A stretch of DNA of 17,692 nucleotides from Bacillota bacterium (GCA_023436225.1 JAEZKA010000042.1:1-17692); one strand, 5' to 3'. Counted from the stretch's first letter, positions 7,784-15,068 are shown. A program made the numbers and translations. The notes: generated from the sequence alone by a model not told the origin.

Positions 7784-8311
7784 ATGAAAGATAGTAATAT
7801 TAATAAACTGGTTACAGCAGCTCTGATGGCAGCAATGACCTGTGTAGCTACCATCGTAATCGCTATACCTTCCCCTGTAGGAGGCTTTATTCATCCCGGT
7901 GATGGGTTTGTCATTCTGTCCGGTGTTATCTTAGGTCCATTCTTTGGTGGTCTTGCAGCCGGGATTGGCTCTATGATTGCAGATCTCATCCTTGGATATA
8001 GTGCCTATGCTGCTGCTACCTTAATAATCAAATGTCTAGCAGCGATTACTGCAGTATGTATCCATCATGTCCTTCGAAAGAATCAGAAGCTTAAGCTGAT
8101 TCCTATATTAACAGCAAGTGTCTTTGGTGGCGCTCTAATTACTCTAGGTTATTTTGTCTTTGAAGGCGCTCTCCTCGGACTTGGATTTGCGACTGCTGCT
8201 ATGAATGTCCCCTTTAATCTGATACAGAATGGCTTTGGGATAGTGATCTCTGTTTTATTATTCCCTTTATTACGAAAGATCCCGCAAATCAGAAGCATCA
8301 TGGCAGGATAA
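7784..8311 (+). CDS. ECF transporter S component (substrate unknown)
   Basis: A small integral membrane protein of 175 residues with about six hydrophobic segments and few charges. It fits the substrate-capture (S) subunits of energy-coupling factor vitamin importers. The N-terminal segment with AALMAAMTCVATIVI, then GGFIHPGDGFVILSGVILGP and AAGIGSMIADLI, is the typical S-component pattern: a conserved small residue face for docking to EcfT, then a G-D loop. No EcfA/EcfT genes are present, so it would use a shared (group II) ECF module encoded elsewhere. The start is fixed by AAGGAGG. No terminator is seen before the next promoter, so RNA may read on into the ZTP riboswitch region. The ligand cannot be read from the sequence. 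Confidence 0.82.
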   Translation: MKDSNINKLVTAALMAAMTCVATIVIAIPSPVGGFIHPGDGFVILSGVILGPFFGGLAAGIGSMIADLILGYSAYAAATLIIKCLAAITAVCIHHVLRKNQKLKLIPILTASVFGGALITLGYFVFEGALLGLGFATAAMNVPFNLIQNGFGIVISVLLFPLLRKIPQIRSIMAG

Positions 8312-8378
8312 ACCTACCCTGCAATGTAATTATAATTATTGATAATGTTTAAGATTAATTTATATAATGTCACTACTA

Positions 8379-8407
8379 TTGACATCGCTACTCGCCAGTT
8401 CTATAAT
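8379..8407 (+). promoter_or_regulatory. Full-consensus SigA promoter of the pfl leader
   Basis: TTGACA (8379-8384), exactly 17 bp, and TATAAT (8402-8407): both hexamers match consensus perfectly. Transcription should start near 8413-8414, just at the 5' end of the ZTP aptamer. A promoter this strong fits control by premature termination rather than by initiation. Confidence 0.88.
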
Positions 8408-8428
8408 TTAGTTATATCGGAACTGGCG
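8393..8428. repeat. 9-bp inverted repeat linking promoter spacer and riboswitch aptamer
   Basis: CGCCAGTTC (8393-8401), between the -35 and -10, is the exact reverse complement of GAACTGGCG (8420-8428) in the 5' strand of the aptamer. The two arms flank the -10 and the start site with an 18-nt loop. One G-T wobble can be added on each side. The upstream arm is absent from RNA started at the local promoter and present only in read-through RNA. Confidence 0.7.
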
Positions 8429-8503
8429 GATATGTGGACTAACCACGAGGGACCGATAGGAAATCTTCTTTTAGAAGCTGGATGAAAAGTCGACCGCCTG
8501 GGC
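8414..8503 (+). ncRNA. ZTP (pfl-motif) riboswitch
   Basis: Aptamer for ZTP/ZMP (AICAR phosphates). P1 pairs TATCGG (8415-8420) with CCGATA (8453-8458). The conserved internal strand AACTGGCGGA follows P1. P2 pairs GTGG (8434-8437) with CCAC (8443-8446). A variable linker carries a small hairpin, CTTCT/AGAAG (8465-8477). The 3' core GTCGACCGCCTGGGC (8489-8503) is the signature of the class. Pseudoknot pairing GGCGG (8425-8429) with CCGCC (8494-8498) is possible, and CCGCC is also the left arm of the terminator. Ligand binding should therefore prevent termination and switch expression on. The class is known upstream of purine, folate and formate genes, and here pflB lies downstream. Confidence 0.93.
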
Positions 8504-8523
8504 AAATGCTCAGGCGGTTTTTT
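8493..8523 (+). terminator. Expression-platform terminator of the ZTP riboswitch
   Basis: ACCGCCTGGGC (8493-8503) pairs with GCTCAGGCGGT (8508-8518) over 11 bp with one G-U, an AAAT loop, and six T residues (8518-8523). The left arm overlaps the conserved 3' core of the aptamer, so the two folds exclude each other. Confidence 0.93.
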
Positions 8524-8695
8524 GTCGTTCAAAAACATCACTTTTATAACCCAACAATCCTACTATACGGAATCTATTTGTGCTATGTATGTGCTAACAG
8601 TTTGAAGACTGCAGACTCAATCTTCACTGAAATGGATTTAACATGCTGCATCTACGATACTGCTCAAAATCCAGAAGAACAAGGATTTAGCACCT

Positions 8696-8732
8696 CTGTG
8701 TGAACTTTGCGGTTCTTCACAGTGATTTTTTT
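8696..8732 (+). terminator. Second terminator in the pfl leader, attenuator-like
   Basis: CTGTG (8696-8700) pairs with CACAG (8718-8722) and GAAC (8702-8705) with GTTC (8712-8715), across a T/TT internal loop, followed by seven T residues (8726-8732). A competing antiterminator is possible: GAAGAAC (8674-8680) is the exact complement of GTTCTTC (8712-8718) and lies in the loop of another hairpin, AAATCC/GGATTT (8667-8672 with 8683-8688). A 23-codon reading frame (8632-8703) ends inside the stem but has no ribosome binding site. Nothing else gene-like is seen in 8524-8695, where another stem TGAAGA/TCTTCA (8603-8608 with 8621-8626) is visible. Confidence 0.65.
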
Positions 8733-8895
8733 AGTTTATATGAGGTATTCATGATGTCAAACAGAGCACATTTAGGTCAGCGACACAAATTTATCTAATA
8801 AACAACCTATTTTTTGTTCTTAACTCTAATGTAATAACGACCAACACAGACGTAATACAGATAATATTTTTGTAGATGACAATACACTGTACATA

Positions 8896-8956
8896 ATTTG
8901 ATGCGTGGAAGACATCAAATAGCATACTAAAAAATTTAATGCTCTATACATCAAAT
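8896..8956 (+). repeat. Palindrome plus third half-site before pflB
   Basis: ATTTGATG (8896-8903) and CATCAAAT (8913-8920) form a perfect 8-bp inverted repeat around 9 bp. ACATCAAATA recurs as a direct repeat at 8912-8921 and 8948-8957. Within it TTGATG (8898-8903) and TAGCAT (8920-8925) could act as a weak promoter, so this may be an operator for pflB. Apart from this, 8733-9000 is AT-rich and shows no gene. Confidence 0.45.
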
Positions 8957-9012
8957 ATCCAATATATTTTCTATAAACCGTGATAATTCACCAACAGAAA
9001 GAAGGTAAAAAA

Positions 9013-11238
9013 ATGAATGCATGGTATGATTTTAAACCAGGAAAATGGCAGAACGAAGTTAATGTCCGTGATTTTATCTTAACGAATTACACCTCATATG
9101 ACGGGGACGAGAGCTTTTTATCCTCAGCTACAGAACGCACGCAGATACTAAACGACAAATATAAAAAGCTACAGGTAGAGGAGCATCAAAAAGGAGTATT
9201 ATCCATTAACACGGATAAGGTGTCATCTCTTTTAACCTACGAGCCTTCTTATCTGGATAAGGAAAAGGAACTGATTGTAGGTTTTCAGACAGATGCACCC
9301 CTAAGAAGAGGTGTCAATCCTTTTGGTGGAATACGGATGGCCAGACAGGCCTGTGAAGCTTATGGTTATACCTTATCGGATGAGGTAGAAGAACATTTTC
9401 GATATCGTACTACTCATAATGATGGAGTCTTCCGGGTATATACCCCGGAGATGCGCGCAGCCAGAAAAAGCGGCGTCATTACCGGCCTTCCCGACGCTTA
9501 CGGACGAGGGCGAATCATTGGTGACTACAGAAGAGTCCCTCTTTATGGGGTAGATTACCTGATTGAACAAAAGCAGATTGATAAGCAATCGCTCGGTAAA
9601 TGCGTAATGAACGACGAGACCATCCGTACACTGGAGGAGCTGTACCGTCAGATCTACTTCCTTGAACAGCTGAAAACTATGGCACAAGGCTATGGCTATG
9701 ATATAGCGAAGCCAGCGACGAATGCGCGGGAAGCTGTACAATGGCTTTATTTCGCTTATCTAGGTGCTATTAAGGAACAGAACGGTGCAGCCATGTCCTT
9801 AGGTAGAACTTCGACCTTTCTGGATATTTACTTTGAACGGGATCTAATGTACGGAATTATAAAGGAAGCACAAGCACAGGAACTTATTGATCAGTTTGTG
9901 TTAAAGCTTAGAATGGCAAGACAGCTTCGAACACCGGATTATAACGAGTTGTATGCAGGGGATCCCACTTGGATTACCGAAGCGATTGGTGGTATTACCG
10001 AAGATGGCAGGAGCATGGTTACGAAGAATAGCTTTCGATTTATTCATACTCTGACTACCCTATCTCCTGCTCCTGAACCAAATCTGACAATATTATGGTC
10101 CCCTAAGCTTCCGGTTAGCTTTAAGAATTATTGTGCCAAGATGTCGATTGAGACCGACTCCCTTCAATACGAAAACGATGAGCTGATGAGACCATCCTTC
10201 GGAGATGATTACGGAATTGCCTGCTGTGTATCTGCGATGCGCATCGGGAAGCAAATGCAATTCTTCGGTGCCCGCTGTAATCTCGCGAAGGTCTTATTAA
10301 TGAGCCTAAATGGAGGCAGAGATGAAATCAGTGGTGAGCAAGTAGGACCGGAGATAGCACCCTTTGAAGCAGGAAGCCCTCTCAATTACGATGACGTCAT
10401 TAAAGGCTTCTTACCAATGATGGATTGGCTATGTGGCTTATATGTTAATACTATGAACATCATTCATTATATGCATGATAAATACGCTTATGAGAAATTG
10501 CAGATGGCCCTTCATGACACCGAAGTAGAACGCCTGATGGGTTTTGGCATCGCCGGATTGTCCGTTGTTGCTGATTCACTAAGTGCCATTAAATATGCTA
10601 AAGTAACCCCTGTCAAAGATGAACGTGGTATTATTACTGATTTTATTATTGAAGGAGAATATCCTACCTATGGAAATAATGACGACCGAGTTGATCATAT
10701 TGCATCCATGCTGGTAGAGGAATTCATCACTAGACTACGTATGCATCCTACCTATCGAAGTGCCATACACACTCTATCCATACTTACGATTACCAGCAAT
10801 GTAGTATATGGAAAGAAGACCGGTTCTACACCGGACGGTAGATTAAAGGGATCCCCCTTCGCTCCCGGTGCCAATCCTATGCACGGGCGTGAGACAAAGG
10901 GTGCCCTAGCTTCGCTTCAATCCGTATCAAAACTGAATTATGATTGCTGCAAGGATGGTATATCCTATACCTTTACAATCACTCCAGAAGCCTTGGGTAA
11001 ATCCGATCCAATACGCATACAAAATCTTACCTCGCTACTGGATGGTTATTTTCAGTCAGGTAGTCATCATATCAATGTCAATGTCTTAAATCGCTCCACA
11101 TTGATTGATGCGAAAGCCAATCCGGCGAAATATCCGAATCTAACCATTCGGGTATCCGGATATGCAGTTCGGTTTAACTCCTTAAGCGATAAGCAGAAGG
11201 ATGAGGTTATTGCGAGGACATTTCATGAGAGGATGTAA
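9013..11238 (+). CDS. pflB: Formate acetyltransferase (pyruvate formate-lyase)
   Basis: Cytosolic glycyl-radical enzyme that converts pyruvate and CoA into acetyl-CoA and formate under anoxia. From this start it has 741 residues, close to the usual 740-760. The catalytic Cys404-Cys405 pair lies in GIACCVSAMRIGKQ. The radical glycine is G716 in RVSGYAVRFNSLS near the C-terminus, so this is a true PFL rather than a diol dehydratase-type relative. An in-frame ATG at 8980 adds 11 residues, but the 9013 ATG has AGAAGG about 7 nt upstream and opens as MNAWYDFKPGKW, as PFLs do. Transcription is probably governed by the ZTP switch about 490 bp upstream and the second terminator. No pflA activase follows, so the radical must be installed by an enzyme encoded elsewhere. 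Confidence 0.96.
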   Translation: MNAWYDFKPGKWQNEVNVRDFILTNYTSYDGDESFLSSATERTQILNDKYKKLQVEEHQKGVLSINTDKVSSLLTYEPSYLDKEKELIVGFQTDAPLRRGVNPFGGIRMARQACEAYGYTLSDEVEEHFRYRTTHNDGVFRVYTPEMRAARKSGVITGLPDAYGRGRIIGDYRRVPLYGVDYLIEQKQIDKQSLGKCVMNDETIRTLEELYRQIYFLEQLKTMAQGYGYDIAKPATNAREAVQWLYFAYLGAIKEQNGAAMSLGRTSTFLDIYFERDLMYGIIKEAQAQELIDQFVLKLRMARQLRTPDYNELYAGDPTWITEAIGGITEDGRSMVTKNSFRFIHTLTTLSPAPEPNLTILWSPKLPVSFKNYCAKMSIETDSLQYENDELMRPSFGDDYGIACCVSAMRIGKQMQFFGARCNLAKVLLMSLNGGRDEISGEQVGPEIAPFEAGSPLNYDDVIKGFLPMMDWLCGLYVNTMNIIHYMHDKYAYEKLQMALHDTEVERLMGFGIAGLSVVADSLSAIKYAKVTPVKDERGIITDFIIEGEYPTYGNNDDRVDHIASMLVEEFITRLRMHPTYRSAIHTLSILTITSNVVYGKKTGSTPDGRLKGSPFAPGANPMHGRETKGALASLQSVSKLNYDCCKDGISYTFTITPEALGKSDPIRIQNLTSLLDGYFQSGSHHINVNVLNRSTLIDAKANPAKYPNLTIRVSGYAVRFNSLSDKQKDEVIARTFHERM

Positions 11239-11572
11239 ATCTCACCATATTTGCAAAAGGTAAAAGCCTAGTAGTACATCCACTAGAGATGCATTGCGTA
11301 ATCCATATGTATCGATAATTTTTATTGTTAACCTTCCTCTTTGCAAAAGACTAATTAGTAATTTAATTACAGTGAACTGAATATGAATTATAAATGCTTG
11401 GCGCTATGATTCAATGGTTTATTATTATGATTACTATTTATTTTTACTTTTTAACCATCCCTTTTACACTCCTAATTCTTTTACAGGCTGAGTACAAATG
11501 TAAATCCCAGTGGAAAATAACTGGAATTAAGTATTTCACTCAACCTAAATCTTTTACAACATTTTTACAATC
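11239..11572. other. Intergenic region between pflB and the Wzy-like gene
   Basis: I see no gene here. A 60-codon frame at 11394-11576 has no ribosome binding site. The 10-mer TTTGCAAAAG occurs twice, at 11250-11259 and 11340-11349, exactly 90 bp apart. Its TTTGCAAA core is palindromic. No convincing terminator follows pflB: only a weak CTAGT/ACTAG stem without a T tract is present. Confidence 0.5.
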
Positions 11573-11601
11573 TTGAATACATTGTCCAACTAGTGTATAA
11601 T
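11573..11601 (+). promoter_or_regulatory. Promoter of the Wzy-like gene
   Basis: TTGAAT (11573-11578), a 17-bp spacer and a consensus TATAAT (11596-11601). The leader is about 28 nt. Confidence 0.7.
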
Positions 11602-11634
11602 AGGGCGGTATGATAATATAAAGGAGAAAACGGA

Positions 11635-13536
11635 ATGGCAAATCAAAATACAAAAAGTAATTATAATAGAAATAAACCTTCCAATTCAGAACAAAGTAGA
11701 ATTAATACTCATAATAAGAAATCAGTAAAAAGTAAAAATCTTCAAAGTAAAGAACCTAAAGAAAGTATCTTATATTTACTACCAATCATGTTTATAGTAG
11801 CAATATTGCCCCTAATCGTTAAACTACATCCGTATTCGACTAATTTTTCACAGTTTAATTGGTTTTCAAAGGATGATACAGCTTTTGACTTTTTTCTTTA
11901 TTATAAACAGGTTTTTCTTATCATTACTGCATTTATAATGAGTGTCTTTCTATTTTATAAATATATGACCGACAGAAAAAATATCACATTTCCAAAGATA
12001 TTTATTCCCTTAGCAATCTATGCTTTATTAGCCCTACTTTCATCTTTGATATCTAAATATCGCAGTTATAGCTTCACCGGTACCTTTGACCAGTTTGAAT
12101 CTGTATTTACTTTATTATCGTATTGTATACTAGCATATTATTGTTTTTTGATTATTAAAACAGAACGAGATTTAAAGCTCATTATATATGCACTTTTAAT
12201 CGGCGCTCTCCTAATGAGTCTTCTTGGTCTCTCACAGGTTACCGGGCATGATTTCTATGACACAGAAACCGGCTGGAGTCTGATTTCGAACTCCACTTAT
12301 GCTAACAATAAGGCAGACTTTCCAATTACTGCCGGTGAGAAGAGGGTATATCTATCATTATTCAACCCCAATTACGTAGGGGTATATGTATCACTCCTGT
12401 TCCCTATCATGCTCTATATGACTATATTTACAAAAAAATTATTACCAAGGCTGGCTTTTTTATTAGTCACTATCGGTTTACTTGTAAGCCTATATGGCTC
12501 CATATCCACAACTGGTTTTATTAGCGTAACTATTACACTAATTTTATCAATTATATTACTTTGGAGATATCTCATCAAGTACTATTTTATCTCTATTCCA
12601 ATTGTTGTAGTTATAGCTCTGGGATTGTTTTTTATCAATTCATATACTGGTAATTATATTGGCAATCAATTTAATAAGCTTAAGAATGTTCAGAAATACA
12701 CACCTTTATTAACAGATGTTCAGACAAATGATGATAATCTTACAATACTATATAACGGCAACACCTTAAAAGTAGAATTTGAAGTGTTAGATGGTGAAAT
12801 ATGCAATTTCATATTTAAGGATCAGGCAGATAGTAATATAACCTTTACCATGGATGCAATTAATGGCCCTGTGACGATAACAGATGAACGTTTTCTCGAC
12901 TTCGTATTCACTCCTATGATAGATAATGATGGTTCGGTCATATTTAAAGCGGTTTTTGATAATAAAACATGGTACTTCACAAATCAGTATGGTGATAAGA
13001 CTTACTACTATATTAATATCTTCGGCAGATATGACAAAATTGAACGTGCCCCCTCTGCTGTATTTACCGGATACGAAACATATGCATCTGGTCGAGGATA
13101 CATTTGGTCCCGTACAATTCCTCTATTGAAGAATTACATGTTCCTCGGTTCCGGAGCGGATACTTTTACTTTGGTATTTCCTCAGAATGATTATGTTAAC
13201 TATAAGATATATGGCTATGAAGGTCAAATCATGTCAAAGCCACATAATATTTATCTCCAGATTGGTGTACAGACCGGAGTAGTATCCTTACTGGCATTAC
13301 TGGTATTTTATGCATGGTATTTTATATCAAGTATACAAATTTACCTCAGATGCAAATTTAATGATTACTTCTCAATTGTTGGTGTAGCTATCTTTATTAG
13401 TAGCATAGGATATATGATCAGTGGTATAACCAATGACTCAAGTATAACAACAGCACCGATATTCTGGGTTTTAATCGGTATCGGAATAGGAATAAATCAA
13501 TCAATTAAAAAGAATAATAATACAGCTAATATATAA
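11635..13536 (+). CDS. O-antigen ligase-like (Wzy_C) polytopic membrane protein
   Basis: A 633-residue membrane protein. A polar, Asn/Lys/Ser-rich cytoplasmic tail of about 45 residues is followed by about ten hydrophobic helices. The sequence around GRGYIWSRTIPLLKNYMFLG (~residues 483-502) followed by GSGADTFTLVFPQND and SKPHNIYLQIGVQTG matches the Wzy_C/O-antigen ligase signature, including the Arg and His of the active loop. Such proteins polymerise or transfer undecaprenyl-linked glycans outside the membrane. A predicted extracytoplasmic domain of about 140 residues (~340-480), rich in strands and Asp/Asn, is inserted before the signature. AAAGGAG lies about 7 nt before the ATG. The gene is monocistronic, away from any glycosyltransferase cluster. 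Early codons are strongly AAA/AAT, unlike the S-layer-type gene. Target glycan is unknown. Confidence 0.83.
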   Translation: MANQNTKSNYNRNKPSNSEQSRINTHNKKSVKSKNLQSKEPKESILYLLPIMFIVAILPLIVKLHPYSTNFSQFNWFSKDDTAFDFFLYYKQVFLIITAFIMSVFLFYKYMTDRKNITFPKIFIPLAIYALLALLSSLISKYRSYSFTGTFDQFESVFTLLSYCILAYYCFLIIKTERDLKLIIYALLIGALLMSLLGLSQVTGHDFYDTETGWSLISNSTYANNKADFPITAGEKRVYLSLFNPNYVGVYVSLLFPIMLYMTIFTKKLLPRLAFLLVTIGLLVSLYGSISTTGFISVTITLILSIILLWRYLIKYYFISIPIVVVIALGLFFINSYTGNYIGNQFNKLKNVQKYTPLLTDVQTNDDNLTILYNGNTLKVEFEVLDGEICNFIFKDQADSNITFTMDAINGPVTITDERFLDFVFTPMIDNDGSVIFKAVFDNKTWYFTNQYGDKTYYYINIFGRYDKIERAPSAVFTGYETYASGRGYIWSRTIPLLKNYMFLGSGADTFTLVFPQNDYVNYKIYGYEGQIMSKPHNIYLQIGVQTGVVSLLALLVFYAWYFISSIQIYLRCKFNDYFSIVGVAIFISSIGYMISGITNDSSITTAPIFWVLIGIGIGINQSIKKNNNTANI

Positions 13537-13590
13537 CTACAGCTACTTCTAGTTATAACAAAAAATTACAAGTTCAAAATATGACCCTTT

Positions 13591-13630
13591 AAAATCAGCT
13601 TAGTATTTTTAAATTAAGCTGATTTTATTT
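13591..13630 (+). terminator. Terminator of the Wzy-like gene
   Basis: AAAATCAGCTTA (13591-13602) is the exact reverse complement of TAAGCTGATTTT (13615-13626). A 12-nt loop separates the arms, and the right arm runs into TTTTATTTT. It lies 55 bp after the stop codon. Confidence 0.85.
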
Positions 13631-13803
13631 TGCATAATTTTATAGTAAACTAATTCAACATATTACCATCTTATTTAAATAGTAAATTCAAAAAAAATAT
13701 ATAGTCTCTTAAAATGGATTTTTACATCCGAGTCTTAAACAGTCAGACGCCTACATTATAAATATTCGATTAGGCAGGTTGAAAACATAATTTGTCTTTT
13801 GCG

Positions 13804-13828
13804 TAACGAGTAAAATGAATACTCGTTA
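13804..13828. repeat. 9-bp inverted repeat abutting the IS110 fragment
   Basis: TAACGAGTA (13804-13812) and TACTCGTTA (13820-13828) are perfect inverted repeats around seven bases. They sit exactly at the 5' edge of the IS110-like coding remnant. No T tract follows, so this is probably not a terminator. The preceding 13640-13803 shows no recognisable gene. Confidence 0.5.
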
Positions 13829-13953
13829 TAACTTATACAGGAATTGATGCACCTGCTTATCAATCAGGACAGTTCAACAGACGTATTTCAAAACGCGAAT
13901 CTAAATCATTGAAAAGAGTAGATTATAAAATTATTGATTCATTTTTAATATAG
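13828..13953 (+). pseudogene. IS110-family transposase fragment
   Basis: A 41-codon open stretch ending in TAG translates as ITYTGIDAPAYQSGQF followed by NRRISKRESKSLKRVDY. This corresponds to the C-terminal Transposase_20 block of IS110/IS116 enzymes, where the usual form is AGLDP..YQSG.F...ISKRGS..LR. The upstream catalytic DEDD domain and the rest of the C-terminus are missing. The conserved KRGS has become KRES. No start or ribosome binding site is present, so this is a decayed relic. Confidence 0.72.
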
Positions 13954-14169
13954 AAAACTATCAATAACGTAATATATGATTGTAAAATAAAAAAACGAAG
14001 GTAACTCAAAGATCGTTCTAAGGAAGGAGAAATCTCGTTCCGAATTTATGATGCTTATATTTTCAAACGTATATTTTTTCCGGTTCTATAGTAAATAATG
14101 GGGTGGTACTTTACCCCTATATTAATTTGCATTAAAATACACTTATAACCAGTCTACCTATTCTTTCGG
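13954..14169. other. Decayed intergenic stretch between two IS relics
   Basis: AT-rich and without a supported gene. I looked for an ISL3-type left end facing the transposase relic and did not find one. A 5-bp GGGGT/ACCCC stem occurs at about 14100-14117. Confidence 0.4.
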
Positions 14170-14808
14170 TTCTGCAGCATACTGTCGTATCTTTTCAGTT
14201 ATTTTCGCAATGTCCCTAAGGCACAACGTAATCAGGTAGAATTCTTTATCTCTGATATGTGGGAGCTATATCGTGACATAGCAAAGGCCTTTTCCCTAAT
14301 GCAACACTTATAGCTGACAAATATCATTTCATCAGACAGGTGACATGGGCGATTGAGAATGTACGCAAAAGGCATCAGCGAACCATGTCCGTTTCCTTAC
14401 ATAAAAACTATAAGCATAGTCGAAAATTAATATTGGGTAGATATGATAAGCTTAGGGATGATCGTAAGAAGGAATGTGATCTTATGCTACTTTACAATAA
14501 TGACTTACGGAAAGCTCATTATTTCAAGGAATGGTTTTACCGTATTTGTGAAGAAAACCGTTACGCTGTGTTAAGAACAGAGTTCTGGGATTGGATAAGA
14601 AATGCTGAAATATGTGGTATAAAGTAGTTTGAAACTTGTGCCAGAACTTCGCCACTGGTCAAAGGAAATACTAAATGCATTTAAGTACGGTTATACAAAT
14701 GGACCTACAGAAGGCTATAACAATAAGATCAAAGTCCTTAAAAGAGTCTCATATGGGATAGTTAAATTTAATCGCTTTAGAAACAGGATATTACATACGA
14801 GTCGCTAA
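14170..14808 (+). pseudogene. ISL3-family transposase, 5'-truncated and frameshifted
   Basis: C-terminal two thirds of an ISL3 (DDE_Tnp_ISL3) transposase in three reading segments. Segment 1 reads ...YFRNVPKAQRNQVEFFISDMWELYRDIAKAF up to about 14292. Loss of one T in a TTTT run shifts it to the frame ATLIADKYHFIRQVTWAIENVRK, which stays open to a TAG at 14625-14627. The original frame resumes at 14635 with LVPELRHWSKEILNAFKYG and then TNGPTEGYNNKIKVLKR, ending at TAA 14806-14808. The second catalytic Asp (ISDMW) and the Glu (GPTEG) remain. The N-terminal zinc-binding region and first Asp are not recognisable. It is inactive. Confidence 0.88.
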
Positions 14809-14879
14809 AAAGAAAGAAAAATATAGGCAGACTTATTAAGTGTGCCCTAAAATACCTATGGAACTGTATAAATAAAAAC

Positions 14880-14942
14880 AGCTCTAAATCTAGTGATGGA
14901 GTAGGATTCGAAGAATCCTACCCCAATACTTGACAAAGAGCC
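14880..14942. repeat. 63-bp imperfect palindrome formed by two facing ISL3-like ends
   Basis: The right arm (14913-14942) ends TACTTGACAAAGAGCC, a typical ISL3 terminal repeat. The left arm (14880-14909) begins AGCTCT and ends GTAGGATTC. It matches the reverse complement of the right arm at 22 of 30 positions, with the innermost nine perfect, and three bases (GAA) lie between. Thus two IS ends face each other with nothing inside. It lies 72 bp after the transposase relic and probably includes the element's right end. Confidence 0.65.
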
Positions 14943-14954
14943 AATTTTATGTAT

Positions 14955-14980
14955 CTTACCCAATCACTTGACCAAGAGCC
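14955..14980. repeat. Additional ISL3-like terminal repeat
   Basis: The segment ending CACTTGACCAAGAGCC repeats the IS right end 38 bp further on. It is close to the copy ending at 14942 (TACTTGACAAAGAGCC), in the same orientation. It may be the end of an older copy or a second transposase binding site. Confidence 0.6.
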
Positions 14981-14982
14981 TC

Positions 14983-15035
14983 AAAAAAGGAGCTCTTGCT
15001 CCACAATCTGACGATTGTTTCACAAAAGCTCCTTT
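14983..15035 (-). terminator. Long two-tier terminator of the Big_2 surface protein gene
   Basis: On the minus strand AAAGGAGCTTTTG (15035-15023) pairs with CAAGAGCTCCTTT (14998-14986) over 13 bp with one G-U. Inside, ACAATC pairs with GATTGT (15018-15013 with 15008-15003) around a GTCA loop. A run of T follows (14988-14983). A simpler alternative, GGAGC/GCTCC (15002-14998 with 14993-14989), uses the same T run. Strong termination fits a highly expressed gene. The IS ends begin 2 bp beyond the T run. Confidence 0.85.
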
Positions 15036-15068
15036 ACTGTCAATTAGTACAGACAGGTCATTATTTTA

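Noticed and set aside
8482..8703. 73-codon frame beginning in the ZTP riboswitch
   Set aside because: Its 5' part overlaps the riboswitch core and terminator and it has no ribosome binding site. Only its last 23 codons are mentioned, as a weak leader-peptide possibility.
11394..11576. 60-codon hydrophobic frame upstream of the Wzy-like gene
   Set aside because: There is no ribosome binding site, no family resemblance, and it ends inside the -35 region of the next promoter. Probably chance in AT-rich DNA.
14340..14627. 95-codon frame as an independent small gene
   Set aside because: It is the middle segment of the frameshifted ISL3 transposase. Matching sequence continues in another frame on both sides and no ribosome binding site precedes it.
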